Origin: Cecembia rubra
GTDB taxonomy: Bacteria > Bacteroidota > Bacteroidia > Cytophagales > Cyclobacteriaceae
NCBI RefSeq assembly: GCF_003014575.1
Contig: NZ_PYGF01000003.1
Location: 1-64,000, forward strand
Reading direction: 5' to 3'
Length of the DNA: 64,000 nucleotides
The stretch's first letter is position 1, and each line of letters begins with the position of its first letter. The notes beneath the pieces are model-generated. The model did no database searches and was not told where the DNA came from. It saw nothing but the letters and a program-made list of their open reading frames with translations. Position numbers and translations under genes: made by a program. This document shows positions 28,305 to 38,100 of this stretch, in pieces.

Positions 28305-29561
28305 TTAATAGTGACACTTGGCACACTCCAAACCCCCAATATCCTTCACTTTCAAAGCATTCTTGGAGCCGCTGTGCAATTGTACAAGCTTGTCATAGTA
28401 CTCGTTGCCTTCTGTACGAATGCTTGTCTGTCTATGACAGTCTATACACCATCCCATAGTAAGTGTACTGTGCTGATAAACTACTTCCATCTCCTCAATA
28501 GGACCATGACAGGTCTGACATTCAACACCACCTACAGCTACGTGCTGTGCATGGTTGAAATAAGAAAGATCAGGAAGGTTGTGTACCCTAACCCATTCAA
28601 TAGGTTTGTTTTCATCTACAGCTGCGTAGATTTTAGCGATTTCAGGAGAAATACCATCCTTACCACCTACATTTTGAATATGCATATGACAGTTCATACA
28701 GATGTTGGCAGAAGGAATATTTGCGGATTTACCGATTTCCACTCCAGTATGACAATACTGGCAAGGTATTTCATATTGTCCGGCATGCAATTGATGTGAG
28801 AACGCAATAGGCTGCTTAGGAGCATAGCCTTGTTGCACACCAATAGTATAAAGCTCGTCAAGTGCCGTTTTTACTACCAATGCCACAACCAATGCAGTTA
28901 TTATAATAACAAATGCATCAGATCGGAAGACTTTCTTGAAATCCGATTTTTGGTTGATGAATTCCTGATCAGCTTCATCAAGTGGCTGGGTCTTTAGGTA
29001 TTTGGTTAGAATTGAAATGATCAATCCCAACACTATAAGGATCAACAACAAAACAATCACGAGGACCGCCAAGATTATCGTAAGATATTCGCTTGGAATA
29101 CCTGCTCCTCCTGCGGCAACAGACCCTTCACCCCCGGCAGAAGCCACAGCAGCATCCGCCTTGTCACCATATTCTACGTAAGCCAGCAAGTTCATCAAAT
29201 CATCATCTGATAGGAACTCATGGTTTGGCATAACCAACTGGTTGAATTCGTTGTAAATGGCCACAGCCTGTGCATCACCAGATGCAATCAAAGCTTGCGA
29301 ATTACGGATGAATTTTTTTGTCCAGTCAATGGATCTCCGGTCAGTCACACCTCTTAGGGCTGGACCTACACTTTTTTGGTCTAGTTTGTGACAGGTTTTA
29401 CAATTGGCATTGAAAATTGATTTTCCGGCCGCAATTGCTTCTTCGCTATCTGACACTTCGGGATTAGCCGCAAAGACCTGTGTCCCTAGCATGAGGAAGA
29501 ATAGCATCAGAAGGGTGCTAAGCTTCAACGGAACACTTGTTAATGAGCGCTTGATCGACAT
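28305..29561 (-). CDS. actA: Alternative complex III multiheme subunit ActA
   Basis: A 418-aa protein with six CXXCH motifs. One (residues 54-58, CKTCH) lies in an N-terminal monoheme cytochrome c domain with a possible Met ligand in VMPNHEFL. Two TM helices follow (about 158-187 and 216-232). The remaining five (267-271, 288-292, 348-352, 372-376, 413-417) form the usual pentaheme domain. Thus a mono-heme domain is joined to the pentaheme core. It is the first gene of the operon, with a consensus promoter about 50 bp upstream. Confidence 0.94.
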   Translation of the reverse strand: MSIKRSLTSVPLKLSTLLMLFFLMLGTQVFAANPEVSDSEEAIAAGKSIFNANCKTCHKLDQKSVGPALRGVTDRRSIDWTKKFIRNSQALIASGDAQAVAIYNEFNQLVMPNHEFLSDDDLMNLLAYVEYGDKADAAVASAGGEGSVAAGGAGIPSEYLTIILAVLVIVLLLILIVLGLIISILTKYLKTQPLDEADQEFINQKSDFKKVFRSDAFVIIITALVVALVVKTALDELYTIGVQQGYAPKQPIAFSHQLHAGQYEIPCQYCHTGVEIGKSANIPSANICMNCHMHIQNVGGKDGISPEIAKIYAAVDENKPIEWVRVHNLPDLSYFNHAQHVAVGGVECQTCHGPIEEMEVVYQHSTLTMGWCIDCHRQTSIRTEGNEYYDKLVQLHSGSKNALKVKDIGGLECAKCHY

Positions 29562-29609
29562 ATTTATTACTTATTAAACAGTTTGGTGCACGTTTTTTGA
29601 TAAACACTG

Positions 29610-29640
29610 CAAATGTACTACCCCAATTCAATTTTTCAAA
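29610..29640 (-). promoter_or_regulatory. Promoter of the act-cox operon
   Basis: On the minus strand TTTG (29637-29640) and TACATTTG (29610-29617) are separated by exactly 19 nt, a perfect match to the Bacteroidota consensus TTTG-N19-TAnnTTTG. Transcription would begin near 29603, about 40 nt before the actA start. Confidence 0.8.
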
Positions 29641-30067
29641 CTTGAACGGAGTAGCTCCAAAAAAAGTTTGCAATAAGGTTTCAATTATATAATCAACTGC
29701 TTTTCAGCTTTTTACAACTCATTTCTTGAGCCTAATAGCAATTTAGAATCGTTATAAATAAAATATTATTTGGTGTTTTCTACCAACGGACAGCTACCTA
29801 CATAAACGGGGCAACATTTTGCATAAAAATTGTTGATAGAAGGAATAAGGAAGGCTTATCAATAACGGATGATTTTGAACTACCTTCCTGAAAACTAAAA
29901 GTAGAAAATCACTTTTAATTCCAAATTAATAAACAGACGGGTAGCTGAGGATTAGCAACAAGCCAACGAGGCTTGTCCAGGTGGTTCAACGCCATCTTTG
30001 GTCTTGATTTATATCCCAATTTTTTTTGCATTAATTATTTAATTTAAATTAAAATCTACATTTGGGA
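29641..30067. other. Intergenic stretch before tRNA-Cys, no gene seen
   Basis: AT-rich, no plausible reading frame. The only structure found is a 7-bp hairpin, ACAAGCC with GGCTTGT, at 29958-29976 inside a locally GC-richer patch (29935-30000) that resembles nothing I recognise. Confidence 0.5.
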
Positions 30068-30098
30068 TTTGCTTTGGTTTTTAATATGTCTACATTTG
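30068..30098 (+). promoter_or_regulatory. tRNA-Cys promoter
   Basis: TTTG (30068-30071), a 19-nt spacer, and TACATTTG (30091-30098) match the Bacteroidota consensus perfectly. The tRNA begins 18 bp further on. Confidence 0.8.
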
Positions 30099-30115
30099 CA
30101 TTCCGATTACAAAAT

Positions 30116-30189
30116 GGTCGCGTGGCCGAGTGGCTAGGCAGAGGTCTGCAAAACCTTGTACAGCGGTTCGAATCCGCTCGCGACCTCCA
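30116..30189 (+). tRNA. tRNA-Cys (anticodon GCA)
   Basis: Acceptor arms GGTCGCG (30116-30122) and CGCGACC (30179-30185) pair perfectly. The anticodon loop reads CTGCAAA, giving GCA for Cys, and the T-loop holds GGTTCGAATCC. Discriminator T30186 is followed by an encoded CCA (30187-30189). Own promoter and terminator suggest a single-tRNA transcript. Confidence 0.95.
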
Positions 30190-30190
30190 C

Positions 30191-30220
30191 AAAAGCATCT
30201 CAAAAATGAGATGCTTTTTT
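30191..30220 (+). terminator. Intrinsic terminator of tRNA-Cys
   Basis: A perfect 12-bp stem (30191-30202 with 30207-30218) around GCATCTC/GAGATGC with a 4-nt loop, then a T run. Confidence 0.9.
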
Positions 30221-30358
30221 ATTTTTTTATCCTCCATTCTGCTTTCTAAATTGCCCAAAATCCCTCCACTTGTCATCTGTTCATATCCGCTTTTGGTATA
30301 TTTTATTGTCATTTTCGCAATATTTGATTAGCTTAAGTTTTCATCAAAAGGGTGGAAA

Positions 30359-30832
30359 ATGACTAAATCAATTGTTTTAGCTGTAAATGGAACAAAAAAA
30401 ACCATCAATGTAGATCCCGAAGAACCTCTTCTTTATGTACTCAGAGAGGAATTTGGTCTAAATGGCCCCAAATTCGGCTGCGGTCTTCACCAATGCGGTT
30501 CTTGCCTGGTACTTGCTAATGGACAAAGCAGTTATACCTGTCGTATACCCTGTTCGGACTTTGAAGGGAAAAAAATCGAAACTATTGAGGGGCTCTCCAA
30601 AAAAGGAAAATTGCATTCTTTACAACAATCATTTTTTGAGGTTCAGGCAGCCCAATGCGGCTATTGTGTAAATGGAATGTTGATCAGCGCCTTAGAATTA
30701 CTCAGAAAAAATCCCAATCCAAATAACCATGAAATAAGAGAGGCTTTGAATAAAGTGATTTGCCGATGTGGTACCCACAGCCGATTTATTAAAGCAGTCA
30801 AAAAAGCTGCTGACTCCCAATCAAAATTTTAG
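30359..30832 (+). CDS. 2Fe-2S subunit of a molybdenum hydroxylase
   Basis: A 157-aa protein of the xanthine dehydrogenase/aldehyde oxidase small-subunit family. The N-terminal plant-type ferredoxin domain has the cluster motif KFGCGLHQCGSCLVL with a fourth Cys in SYTC. The C-terminal helical domain binds the second cluster with AQCGYCVNGM and VICRCGTHSRF, closest to isoquinoline 1-oxidoreductase alpha (IorA-type). No signal peptide, so it would travel with its Tat-exported partner. The next gene starts 3 bp after its stop. Substrate unknown. Confidence 0.92.
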   Translation: MTKSIVLAVNGTKKTINVDPEEPLLYVLREEFGLNGPKFGCGLHQCGSCLVLANGQSSYTCRIPCSDFEGKKIETIEGLSKKGKLHSLQQSFFEVQAAQCGYCVNGMLISALELLRKNPNPNNHEIREALNKVICRCGTHSRFIKAVKKAADSQSKF

Positions 30833-30835
30833 GCT

Positions 30836-33058
30836 ATGAAAATTTCAAAAGTTGATAGAAGGGCATTTTTGAAAACCACAGGACATTTACTGATCGGTTT
30901 CAATCTCTTCCCATTGGTCAACTGTAGTCCCTACGAAGAAGATTCCAATTTAACAAAGCCTTACAATGGAATCCCTGTTCGGCCTCATGCAGGAAAAGAC
31001 CTTATAGACTCCTGGATTAGACTGGATGCAGAAGGGCATGTTACGGTCTTAACAGGGAAGAAAGAGTTGGGACAGGGAATCAGAACTGCTTTGATCCAAA
31101 TTGCTGCAGATGAATTGGAAGTGGATATAAAAAGGTGTCATATTATCAATGGAGATACTGGACAAACTGCCAACGAGGGCTACACTTCAGGAAGCAACTC
31201 CATTGAAGGGAGTGGCATTGCTATCAGGCAGGCTGCTGCGGAAGTAAAATTCTTTCTTTTGCAATTGGCTTCAGAAAAACTGCAGGCACCATATGAAAAC
31301 TTAATGGTGAAGGATGGCTGGATTACCTCACCTGATAAGAAAAAAACCAGCTATTGGGATTTGGTTAATGGAGCCTATTATGAAAAATCCATTACCGGAA
31401 AAGCACAGATACTGGATATCAATAAACACAAATATGTAGGAAAACCAATTCCAAGGGAAGATATTCTCCATTTGGTCAAAGGAGATGCACATTTCGTGCA
31501 TGACCTGAGACTACCAGGAATGGTCCATGCAAGGGTATTGCACCCGCCAAGCTATGGTGCCAAACTTATTTCCATAGATTCAACAGCCGTAAGAGCTCTA
31601 ACAGGAGTACTCAAGCTCCTGATAGATGGAAGTTTTATAGCAGTAATTGCAGAAAGGGAATATCAAGCTTTAAAGGCTTGGGAAAAACTCAAAGAGGTAA
31701 CAGTCTGGGAAAAACCAACTATAAACCCCGTTCCTGACCGATTGTTTGCCGATATGCGCAGCAAGACCCAAAAACCGGAAATCATTCAGGAAACCCCAAA
31801 TATTTCTAAGCAGCTGACCATCTCCCCTATCCGGCTTAAATCCGTCTATCAGCGTCCTTACCAAATGCATGGTTCTGCAGGTCCTTCCTGCGCCTTGGCA
31901 AAATGGGAAAATGACCAACTCACCGTCTGGTCACCTACCCAAGGTGTCTATCCATTACAGGCTACATTAGCAGATCTTTTTCAAATGGATAGCGAAAAAA
32001 TCAGATGTATAGGAATACCAGGATCGGGTTGTTATGGTCATAATGGCGCAGATGATGTCTCTGCTGAAGCTGCCTTGATTGCAAAACACCTGCCGGGGAA
32101 ACATGTACGTCTGCAGTGGATGCGGGAAGATGAGCACCAATGGGAACCTTATGGTTCAGCGATGATCATGGAACTGGAAGCTGGGGTCTCGAAGGAAGGG
32201 TTGATTCAGGTATGGGACAGCAAGATTTGGTCTGATTCACATAGCACGCGACCTCGGGGAGAAGCAGGACATTTTGTTTCAGCCCGGCATTTAGGAAACC
32301 CTTTCCCATTTAGAAAAGGTGGATTTTCTGGAGGAGCTTACAGGAATGCTACACCTTTATATGATATACCGGATGTTAGGCTTCAGCTTTTTAATTATGA
32401 TGGACCTTTGAGGTCCTCTGCCCTCAGGGGTCTTGGAGCATATGCCAATATATTTGCATTGGAATCTTTTATTGATGAACTCGCTAAGGCTTCTGGCGTT
32501 GACCCATTTACATTCAGGATCCATAACCTAAAGGATGAAAGGGCTATTGCTGTTTTGGAAAAATTGAAAGAAAAAACCAAATGGAATGCATTGGAGCGAT
32601 CAAAAAACAAAGGGTATGGAATTGCATTTGCCAAATATAAAAATTCCGCTGCCTATTTTGCGGTGATGGTCGAGGTGGAAAAAATCACTGAAAAAGAGGC
32701 TTTCAAATTGAAGAGAATGATCGGTGTGATTGAAGCCGGACAGTGCATCAATCCTGATGGTCTCATCAATCAGACCGAGGGGGGTATGATACAATCTGCC
32801 AGTTGGACCTTAATGGAATCAATCAAGTATGATGAAAAAGGAATATTAAGTAAAGATTGGAACAGTTATCCAATCCTGCGGGCCAATGATATACCAGGGG
32901 TCGAAGTACATGTCATCAACCGGCCAGAACTCCCTCCTTTGGGTGCTGGGGAAGCGGCCCAAGGGCCAGTGGCGGCAGCCATTGCCAATGCTGTATTTGA
33001 TTGTACTGGAACAAGGGTTAGGGAATTGCCCATTACAGCAGAAAAGGTAGAAAGGTAG
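30836..33058 (+). CDS. Molybdopterin-binding subunit of aldehyde/xanthine dehydrogenase family
   Basis: A 740-aa IorB-like catalytic subunit. The N-terminus has a Tat motif DRRAFLKTTGH and ends its hydrophobic stretch in FPLVNC, a possible lipobox, so a periplasmic lipid-anchored enzyme is likely. Internal blocks include GKKELGQGIRTALIQIAADE, the GSNSIEGSG cofactor region, RPYQMHGSAGPSCALA and the C-terminal catalytic Glu in PPLGAGEAAQGPVAAAI. Expected reaction: water-derived hydroxylation of an aldehyde or N-heterocycle. No dedicated cytochrome or XdhC-type maturation gene follows; the electron acceptor is unclear. Confidence 0.9.
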   Translation: MKISKVDRRAFLKTTGHLLIGFNLFPLVNCSPYEEDSNLTKPYNGIPVRPHAGKDLIDSWIRLDAEGHVTVLTGKKELGQGIRTALIQIAADELEVDIKRCHIINGDTGQTANEGYTSGSNSIEGSGIAIRQAAAEVKFFLLQLASEKLQAPYENLMVKDGWITSPDKKKTSYWDLVNGAYYEKSITGKAQILDINKHKYVGKPIPREDILHLVKGDAHFVHDLRLPGMVHARVLHPPSYGAKLISIDSTAVRALTGVLKLLIDGSFIAVIAEREYQALKAWEKLKEVTVWEKPTINPVPDRLFADMRSKTQKPEIIQETPNISKQLTISPIRLKSVYQRPYQMHGSAGPSCALAKWENDQLTVWSPTQGVYPLQATLADLFQMDSEKIRCIGIPGSGCYGHNGADDVSAEAALIAKHLPGKHVRLQWMREDEHQWEPYGSAMIMELEAGVSKEGLIQVWDSKIWSDSHSTRPRGEAGHFVSARHLGNPFPFRKGGFSGGAYRNATPLYDIPDVRLQLFNYDGPLRSSALRGLGAYANIFALESFIDELAKASGVDPFTFRIHNLKDERAIAVLEKLKEKTKWNALERSKNKGYGIAFAKYKNSAAYFAVMVEVEKITEKEAFKLKRMIGVIEAGQCINPDGLINQTEGGMIQSASWTLMESIKYDEKGILSKDWNSYPILRANDIPGVEVHVINRPELPPLGAGEAAQGPVAAAIANAVFDCTGTRVRELPITAEKVER

Positions 33059-33092
33059 AAAGAGGTTTCAAAAACCTCAAAGGTTAAAAAAA

Positions 33093-33116
33093 AGTGGCTG
33101 CCTTACGACAGCCACT
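33093..33116 (-). terminator. Intrinsic terminator of rpsA
   Basis: A perfect 8-bp stem AGTGGCTG/CAGCCACT (33093-33100 with 33109-33116), followed on the minus strand by eight T. A second hairpin (33062-33078, GAGGTTT/AAACCTC) lies next to it, nearer the molybdenum enzyme gene. Confidence 0.8.
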
Positions 33117-33162
33117 CATTGTATTACTCACAAGATACTCGTCTTGCTTCTTGAGTCTTGAG

Positions 33163-33180
33163 TCTCGCTTCTCGCTTCTA
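33163..33180. repeat. Short TCTCGCTTCTCGCTTC repeat at a gene 3' end
   Basis: The same string as at 634-651, ending 5 bp beyond the rpsA stop. An earlier degenerate copy, CTTGCTTCTTGAGTCTTGAG, precedes it. Confidence 0.6.
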
Positions 33181-33185
33181 GTCCC

Positions 33186-34958
33186 TTACTTTTTCCCGCC
33201 TTCCATCTTCTCTTTCAACTCCGCCAAAGCATCAATATCACCGAAGGTGGATTTCTCTGCAGCAGCAGGAGCATCAGCAGGAGCAGCAGCTTGCTTTTTC
33301 CCTTTTTTGGGAGCAGCCGCAGCCTTTGCTTCTTCCTTGAAAGTAGCAGTATGGGAAAGAACAATTCTCTTATCGTCCTTGGAGAATTCGGTCACTTTGA
33401 AGTCCAAAGATTCACCTACCTCTACCTGAGAACCATCTTCTTTTTCCAAGTTTTTGGAGGTAGCAAAGCCTTCCAATCCGTAAGGAAGTTCAAGCACAGC
33501 ACCTTTATCATTCTTGGAGTTTACAGTACACTTGTGAACTGAACCTACTGGGAAAACAGTCTCGAAAGTATCCCATGGGTTTTCTTCCAACTGCTTATGA
33601 CCTAGAGCAAGTCTTCTGTTTTCTACATCAAGTTCCAAAACAATCACATCCAACTCATCTCCTACTTTCACAAACTCAGATGGATGCTTGATTTTCTTGG
33701 TCCAAGATAGGTCAGAAACGTGTACCAATCCATCAATACCTTCTTCAAGTTCAAGGAACAAGCCAAAGTTGGTCAGGTTTCTTACCACACCTTTATGCTT
33801 GGTACCTACGGCATATTTGGTCACCATGTCACCCTTAGTCCAAGGATCTTCTGTCAATTGTTTAATACCCAATGACATTTTTCTTTCGTCCTTGTCCAAA
33901 GTCAATACTACCGCTTCGATTTCATCACCTACTTTTACGAAGTCAGCTGGATTTCTCAAGTGCTGAGACCAGCTCATTTCAGAAACGTGGATCAAACCTT
34001 CAACTCCAGGAGCCAATTCCAAGAATGCTCCGTAGTCAGCTACGTTAACGATTTTGCCTTTAACTCTTGAACCTACTTCCAATTCTGCAGAAAGTGCATC
34101 CCATGGATGAGCAGTCAGCTGCTTCATACCCAAGGAAATTCTCTTCTTGTCATCATCAAAGTCAAGTACTACCACCTGAACTTTGTCATCCAAGCTTAAT
34201 ACTTCCTCTGGATGGTTGATTCTGCCCCAAGAGATATCAGTAATGTGCAATAGACCATCTACACCACCCAAGTCGATGAACACACCGAAATTGGTCATGT
34301 TTTTGATCACGCCTTCCAATACTTGACCTTTCTCAAGGTTGTTCAGGATCTCAGCTTTTTGCTTCTCAAGATCCTTCTCGATCAAGACTTTGTGAGAAAC
34401 TACTACGTTATCGTTAGTGTGGTTGATTTTAACCACTTTTACTTCCATTTTCTTACCTACATAGACATCAAAATCTCTGATAGGCTTCACGTCAATCTGA
34501 GAACCTGGCAAGAAAGCTTCCACACCGTAGATGTCTACAATAAGACCACCTTTGGTTCTTCTTTTTACCAGACCTTCAATTACGCTATCATTAGCCAGGG
34601 CGTCTTCGATATCACTCCATGCACGTACCATTCTGGCTTTCTTTCTGGAAAGCACCAACTGGCCCAAAGCATTTTCCTGCTCTTCGATGAACACATCTAC
34701 TTCATCTCCGATTTTAAGGTCAGGAAGATCACGGAATTCTGAGGCAGGAACTAATCCATCAGACTTGAAACCGATGTTAATGATAATATCTTTATCATTG
34801 ATTCCTACAACAGTACCTTTGATCACTTCTTTCTCAGTGATTTCATTCAAGGTTCCTGCATAAAGAGCCTCCATTTCAGCTCTCTTGTCCTTGGAATAAC
34901 CTTCACCAAATCCTCTGGTGTCGAAATCGTCCCAGTTAAACTCTTTTTGTTTTGACAT
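33186..34958 (-). CDS. rpsA: 30S ribosomal protein S1
   Basis: A 590-aa protein with six S1 (OB-fold) RNA-binding domains. Repeated blocks such as GVFIDLGGVDGLLHITDISW, GAFLELAPGVEGLIHVSEMSW and GLFLELEEGIDGLVHVSDLSW are clear. The Ala/Lys/Pro-rich tail (about residues 540-590, AAAAPKKGKKQ) is usual for Bacteroidota S1. It helps mRNA loading on the ribosome, notable in a phylum that makes little use of Shine-Dalgarno pairing. Monocistronic, with promoter at 35074-35105 and terminator at 33093-33116. Confidence 0.96.
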   Translation of the reverse strand: MSKQKEFNWDDFDTRGFGEGYSKDKRAEMEALYAGTLNEITEKEVIKGTVVGINDKDIIINIGFKSDGLVPASEFRDLPDLKIGDEVDVFIEEQENALGQLVLSRKKARMVRAWSDIEDALANDSVIEGLVKRRTKGGLIVDIYGVEAFLPGSQIDVKPIRDFDVYVGKKMEVKVVKINHTNDNVVVSHKVLIEKDLEKQKAEILNNLEKGQVLEGVIKNMTNFGVFIDLGGVDGLLHITDISWGRINHPEEVLSLDDKVQVVVLDFDDDKKRISLGMKQLTAHPWDALSAELEVGSRVKGKIVNVADYGAFLELAPGVEGLIHVSEMSWSQHLRNPADFVKVGDEIEAVVLTLDKDERKMSLGIKQLTEDPWTKGDMVTKYAVGTKHKGVVRNLTNFGLFLELEEGIDGLVHVSDLSWTKKIKHPSEFVKVGDELDVIVLELDVENRRLALGHKQLEENPWDTFETVFPVGSVHKCTVNSKNDKGAVLELPYGLEGFATSKNLEKEDGSQVEVGESLDFKVTEFSKDDKRIVLSHTATFKEEAKAAAAPKKGKKQAAAPADAPAAAEKSTFGDIDALAELKEKMEGGKK

Positions 34959-35073
34959 AATATTGATTAACCCTGATTTTCAACAATCCTAGGGTCATCG
35001 GATTGAGGTTTTTTAGTGAATGATAAAGTCTCTGATTTTCAAGCCATGAGACCCCGTTCACCCGAACGGACTG

Positions 35074-35105
35074 CAAAGGTAAGGAATTTTCAAAAATATC
35101 AATAA
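35074..35105 (-). promoter_or_regulatory. rpsA promoter
   Basis: On the minus strand TTATTG (35100-35105) and TACCTTTG (35074-35081) are spaced by 18 nt, a good Bacteroidota promoter. The roughly 110-nt leader that follows has a CCGTTC/GAACGG hairpin (35054-35069) and a CAATCC/GGATTG pair near the start, possible sites for S1 autoregulation. Confidence 0.75.
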
Positions 35106-35177
35106 CCCTGCTCTTGAAATTCGCAATTTCGGGAATCGATACAATGGATTGCCATTCCGCTTTTTTCAAATCGATCT

Positions 35178-38100
35178 TTATGATTCTCCCTTCTTCCACA
35201 AAAACACCGGCAAGGCCAAAAACACACCAACCACACTAAAAACCAAGCCACCTATAGTTCCGATAGCCAGGGAAAACCAAAAAATCTCATTTTGCCCTTC
35301 CATGATAAAGGGAATCAATCCAAAACAGGTAGAGAGTATTGTCAACATAATTGGCACAGCTTTTCCCGCTACTGCTTTGAGGATGTTCCTGTTGTAAAGC
35401 CCTTGCCTTCGGTTATTCAGGTCATTGACTATAAAGATGGCTGCATTCACCGCCAAGCCTCCCAGCATCACAAAAGCAGCATAGCCGCCCTGATCAAAAT
35501 AGAAATCAAAAAGAGAGAAAATCAAAAAGAGTCCAATAAAGGAGATTGGGATTATCAAAATGATATAAAAAGGCTGTTTGAGGTTTTCAAACAATACCGA
35601 GGTAATAAAGAAGATCCCTACAATAAGCACCAGAATGAGACTATATTGTCTTTTCGCCTTCTCCCAATTCCAGGACCAGGTCTGCTTGGAAGCGGAATAA
35701 CCGATGGGCATGATAGCCTTCATTTCCTCTAAGACCTCATCCAGGTATTCATTGCCGAATTTGGCGGAACCCATGTATTCAAAAGCGACCAAACGGATAT
35801 ATTGCCTGTCCTCCTTGTGAAGGGAATTGGTGGTAGTCTCTTTAGTCAGGGAACCAAAATTACTGATCTTGAATATACGATCTTCACCGGTAATGAGACT
35901 ATTGGATTCCAGATCATATTTCGAGTATCTGGCTGAAGCTCCTTCCCTCACCACCAAACCGTAATTTTTATCCTCCATGGTCAAAAATACCGATGGACCT
36001 GTAGGTTTGGACACATCATTAAGGGCAGCAATAACCTGGTACTGATTCGTCCCTCCAAGTGCCATATTGCCCTGATCCAGACGAAGGACATATTCTTCTG
36101 TTTTTTCCTCATTCCAACCAAGACGCTCATTGGTATTTACCTCCTGAATCCTGCGATGTTGTAAAAGTTTCTCGGCCAGGATCTCTGCCTGCCGTTCCAG
36201 TTCATCATAATTATAGCCTTTCATAGTAACTCGGAAAGTGGGAATCCCCTCCCCTCCTGCCCCTGTAAAGAAGCCCTGTCCCACCCCATAAATTGTCCAC
36301 CTAGCGCCAGACCAATCGGTGGACTTGACCGACAACCTTCCTTTCAACTGATAAGGAAGGGCAGATTTTTCGTAGGCCTCCTTAAAGGTGATCACAATCT
36401 GGGCATACTGTCCTGACTGCACCCAGGTTACAAATTGATCAATCCCCTCCACCCCTTTCAGATAGCCTTCAAATTCCCGCATGATAAAATCCATCTGATC
36501 CAAGGTATTTCCAAAAGGCAAACGTGCCGAGACATACAACCTGGTCTTTTCAGCTTCTCGATAAGACGATTTTTCAAACACCCCCCTTACAAACATCCGC
36601 AATGATCCTCCCAAATATTTATCTACATGTGGCCGGATTTCTTCCTGATATAGGGTACTTCCAATGGTCTTATTGTACCATTCCTGCCCCTCCCATTTGT
36701 TGGGCAGGAAAAATACCGGAATCCCGAAAAGTAGAATCAAAAGGGCAACAAAAGTCTTTCTATAGTTGGCAACAAATCCAATACCTCTCTGAAAAATACG
36801 AAAACCCTTAACCCTCCTCCTCAACTGGGACACATTAAGCACCCTACCTTTTTTAGCTTTCTCTCCAAAGAGCAACTGGTACATGGCCGGGGTAAAAAGC
36901 AAGGCTACCAATAAAGATACCGCCAGCATCACGGCCACCACCACAGAAAACTCTGTCAGGTTTTTGCGGTCATCCTCCGGAAGGAAAAACACGATCATCA
37001 AAGCCGCAATGGTCGTCAAAGATGCAGCCAATAAGGCAAGAAAAACTTTCCTGTTCTTGTGCTTGTGCAGGTGATCGATCATGATGATGGCATTGTCTAC
37101 AATCAGACCAAAGGAAATGGTCAATCCAGCCAAAGAGTATAAATGGATATCCACTTGCATCAAATAGAGGATAATCCCTGTAATGCTCAGATTGACCACA
37201 ATCCCTAAGAAAAGGATACTCAGGTAGCGCAGGTTTCTGTTCATCAAAAAAATAAAAACAATCAGGATAAGAATAGAAAGACCGGACCTTTTATAAATCT
37301 TATTGAGTTCCTTCTCGAGAAATTCCGTATCATCATTCTCCAGGCGCACTTCAAAGCCTGCCGGCAGTAGGTCCTTAGCACTCTCTATAGCGGCTTTAAT
37401 ATTTTTAGCTAAAAGAACCTTATTTACCCCATCTCTATTGATGATGGAAAGGGTAACCGAGTTTTTTCCGTTGATGCGGTAATAAGAAGTAGCTTCTGCT
37501 TCTTCAAGTGTAAGTTGAGCGATATCTTTCAGGAAAATTTCCTTACCCTCACGCGTAGTGACCAACAGATTTTCCAATTGGCCAAGGCTATTGAGTGACC
37601 TGTCCACCTGGATAAATAGTGTTTCCTCTCTGGTATTGATAAGGGCACCTGGATAAGACATGCCAAAGGCTCCCCTGATTGCAGATTCCAAGTCTTGCCT
37701 GTTCATCTTGAGCGCCTGCAGTTTTTTGATATCATAGGTCACAAAAAGCTGCAGGTCATTGGCACCGCGGATGGTCACTTCCTCAATTTCCTCAAATCGG
37801 TTGAGGGTGGATTTAAGTACATCTTCAGCGATTTTTTTGATCTCAAAAGAAGCAAAAGGCCCATTGACAGAGTAAGTAAGAATGGGGGTTTTTTGGTCAC
37901 TTCTTCGCTCTTCAGACTGGGTGACCAAGGGATAAGAAACTTTGGAATCCAAAGAAGGATAGACCTGCCGGATTATAGAAGCCACTTCAAATTTCTTGAA
38001 GTCCATATCCGTGTTTTTATCAAAACGTAAGGTAATAGAGCCCCTGTCGTAATTGGATACCGACTTTATCTTTTTGAGGTCTGCCAATTGGGAGAGCGCT

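Noticed and set aside
30049-30312. Reading frames on both strands across the tRNA-Cys gene
   Set aside because: They overlap the tRNA and its terminator and have no protein features.
34936-35199. 87-aa minus-strand reading frame between the RND gene and rpsA
   Set aside because: It overlaps both neighbours and contains the consensus rpsA promoter (35074-35105) and leader; the protein shows no recognisable features.
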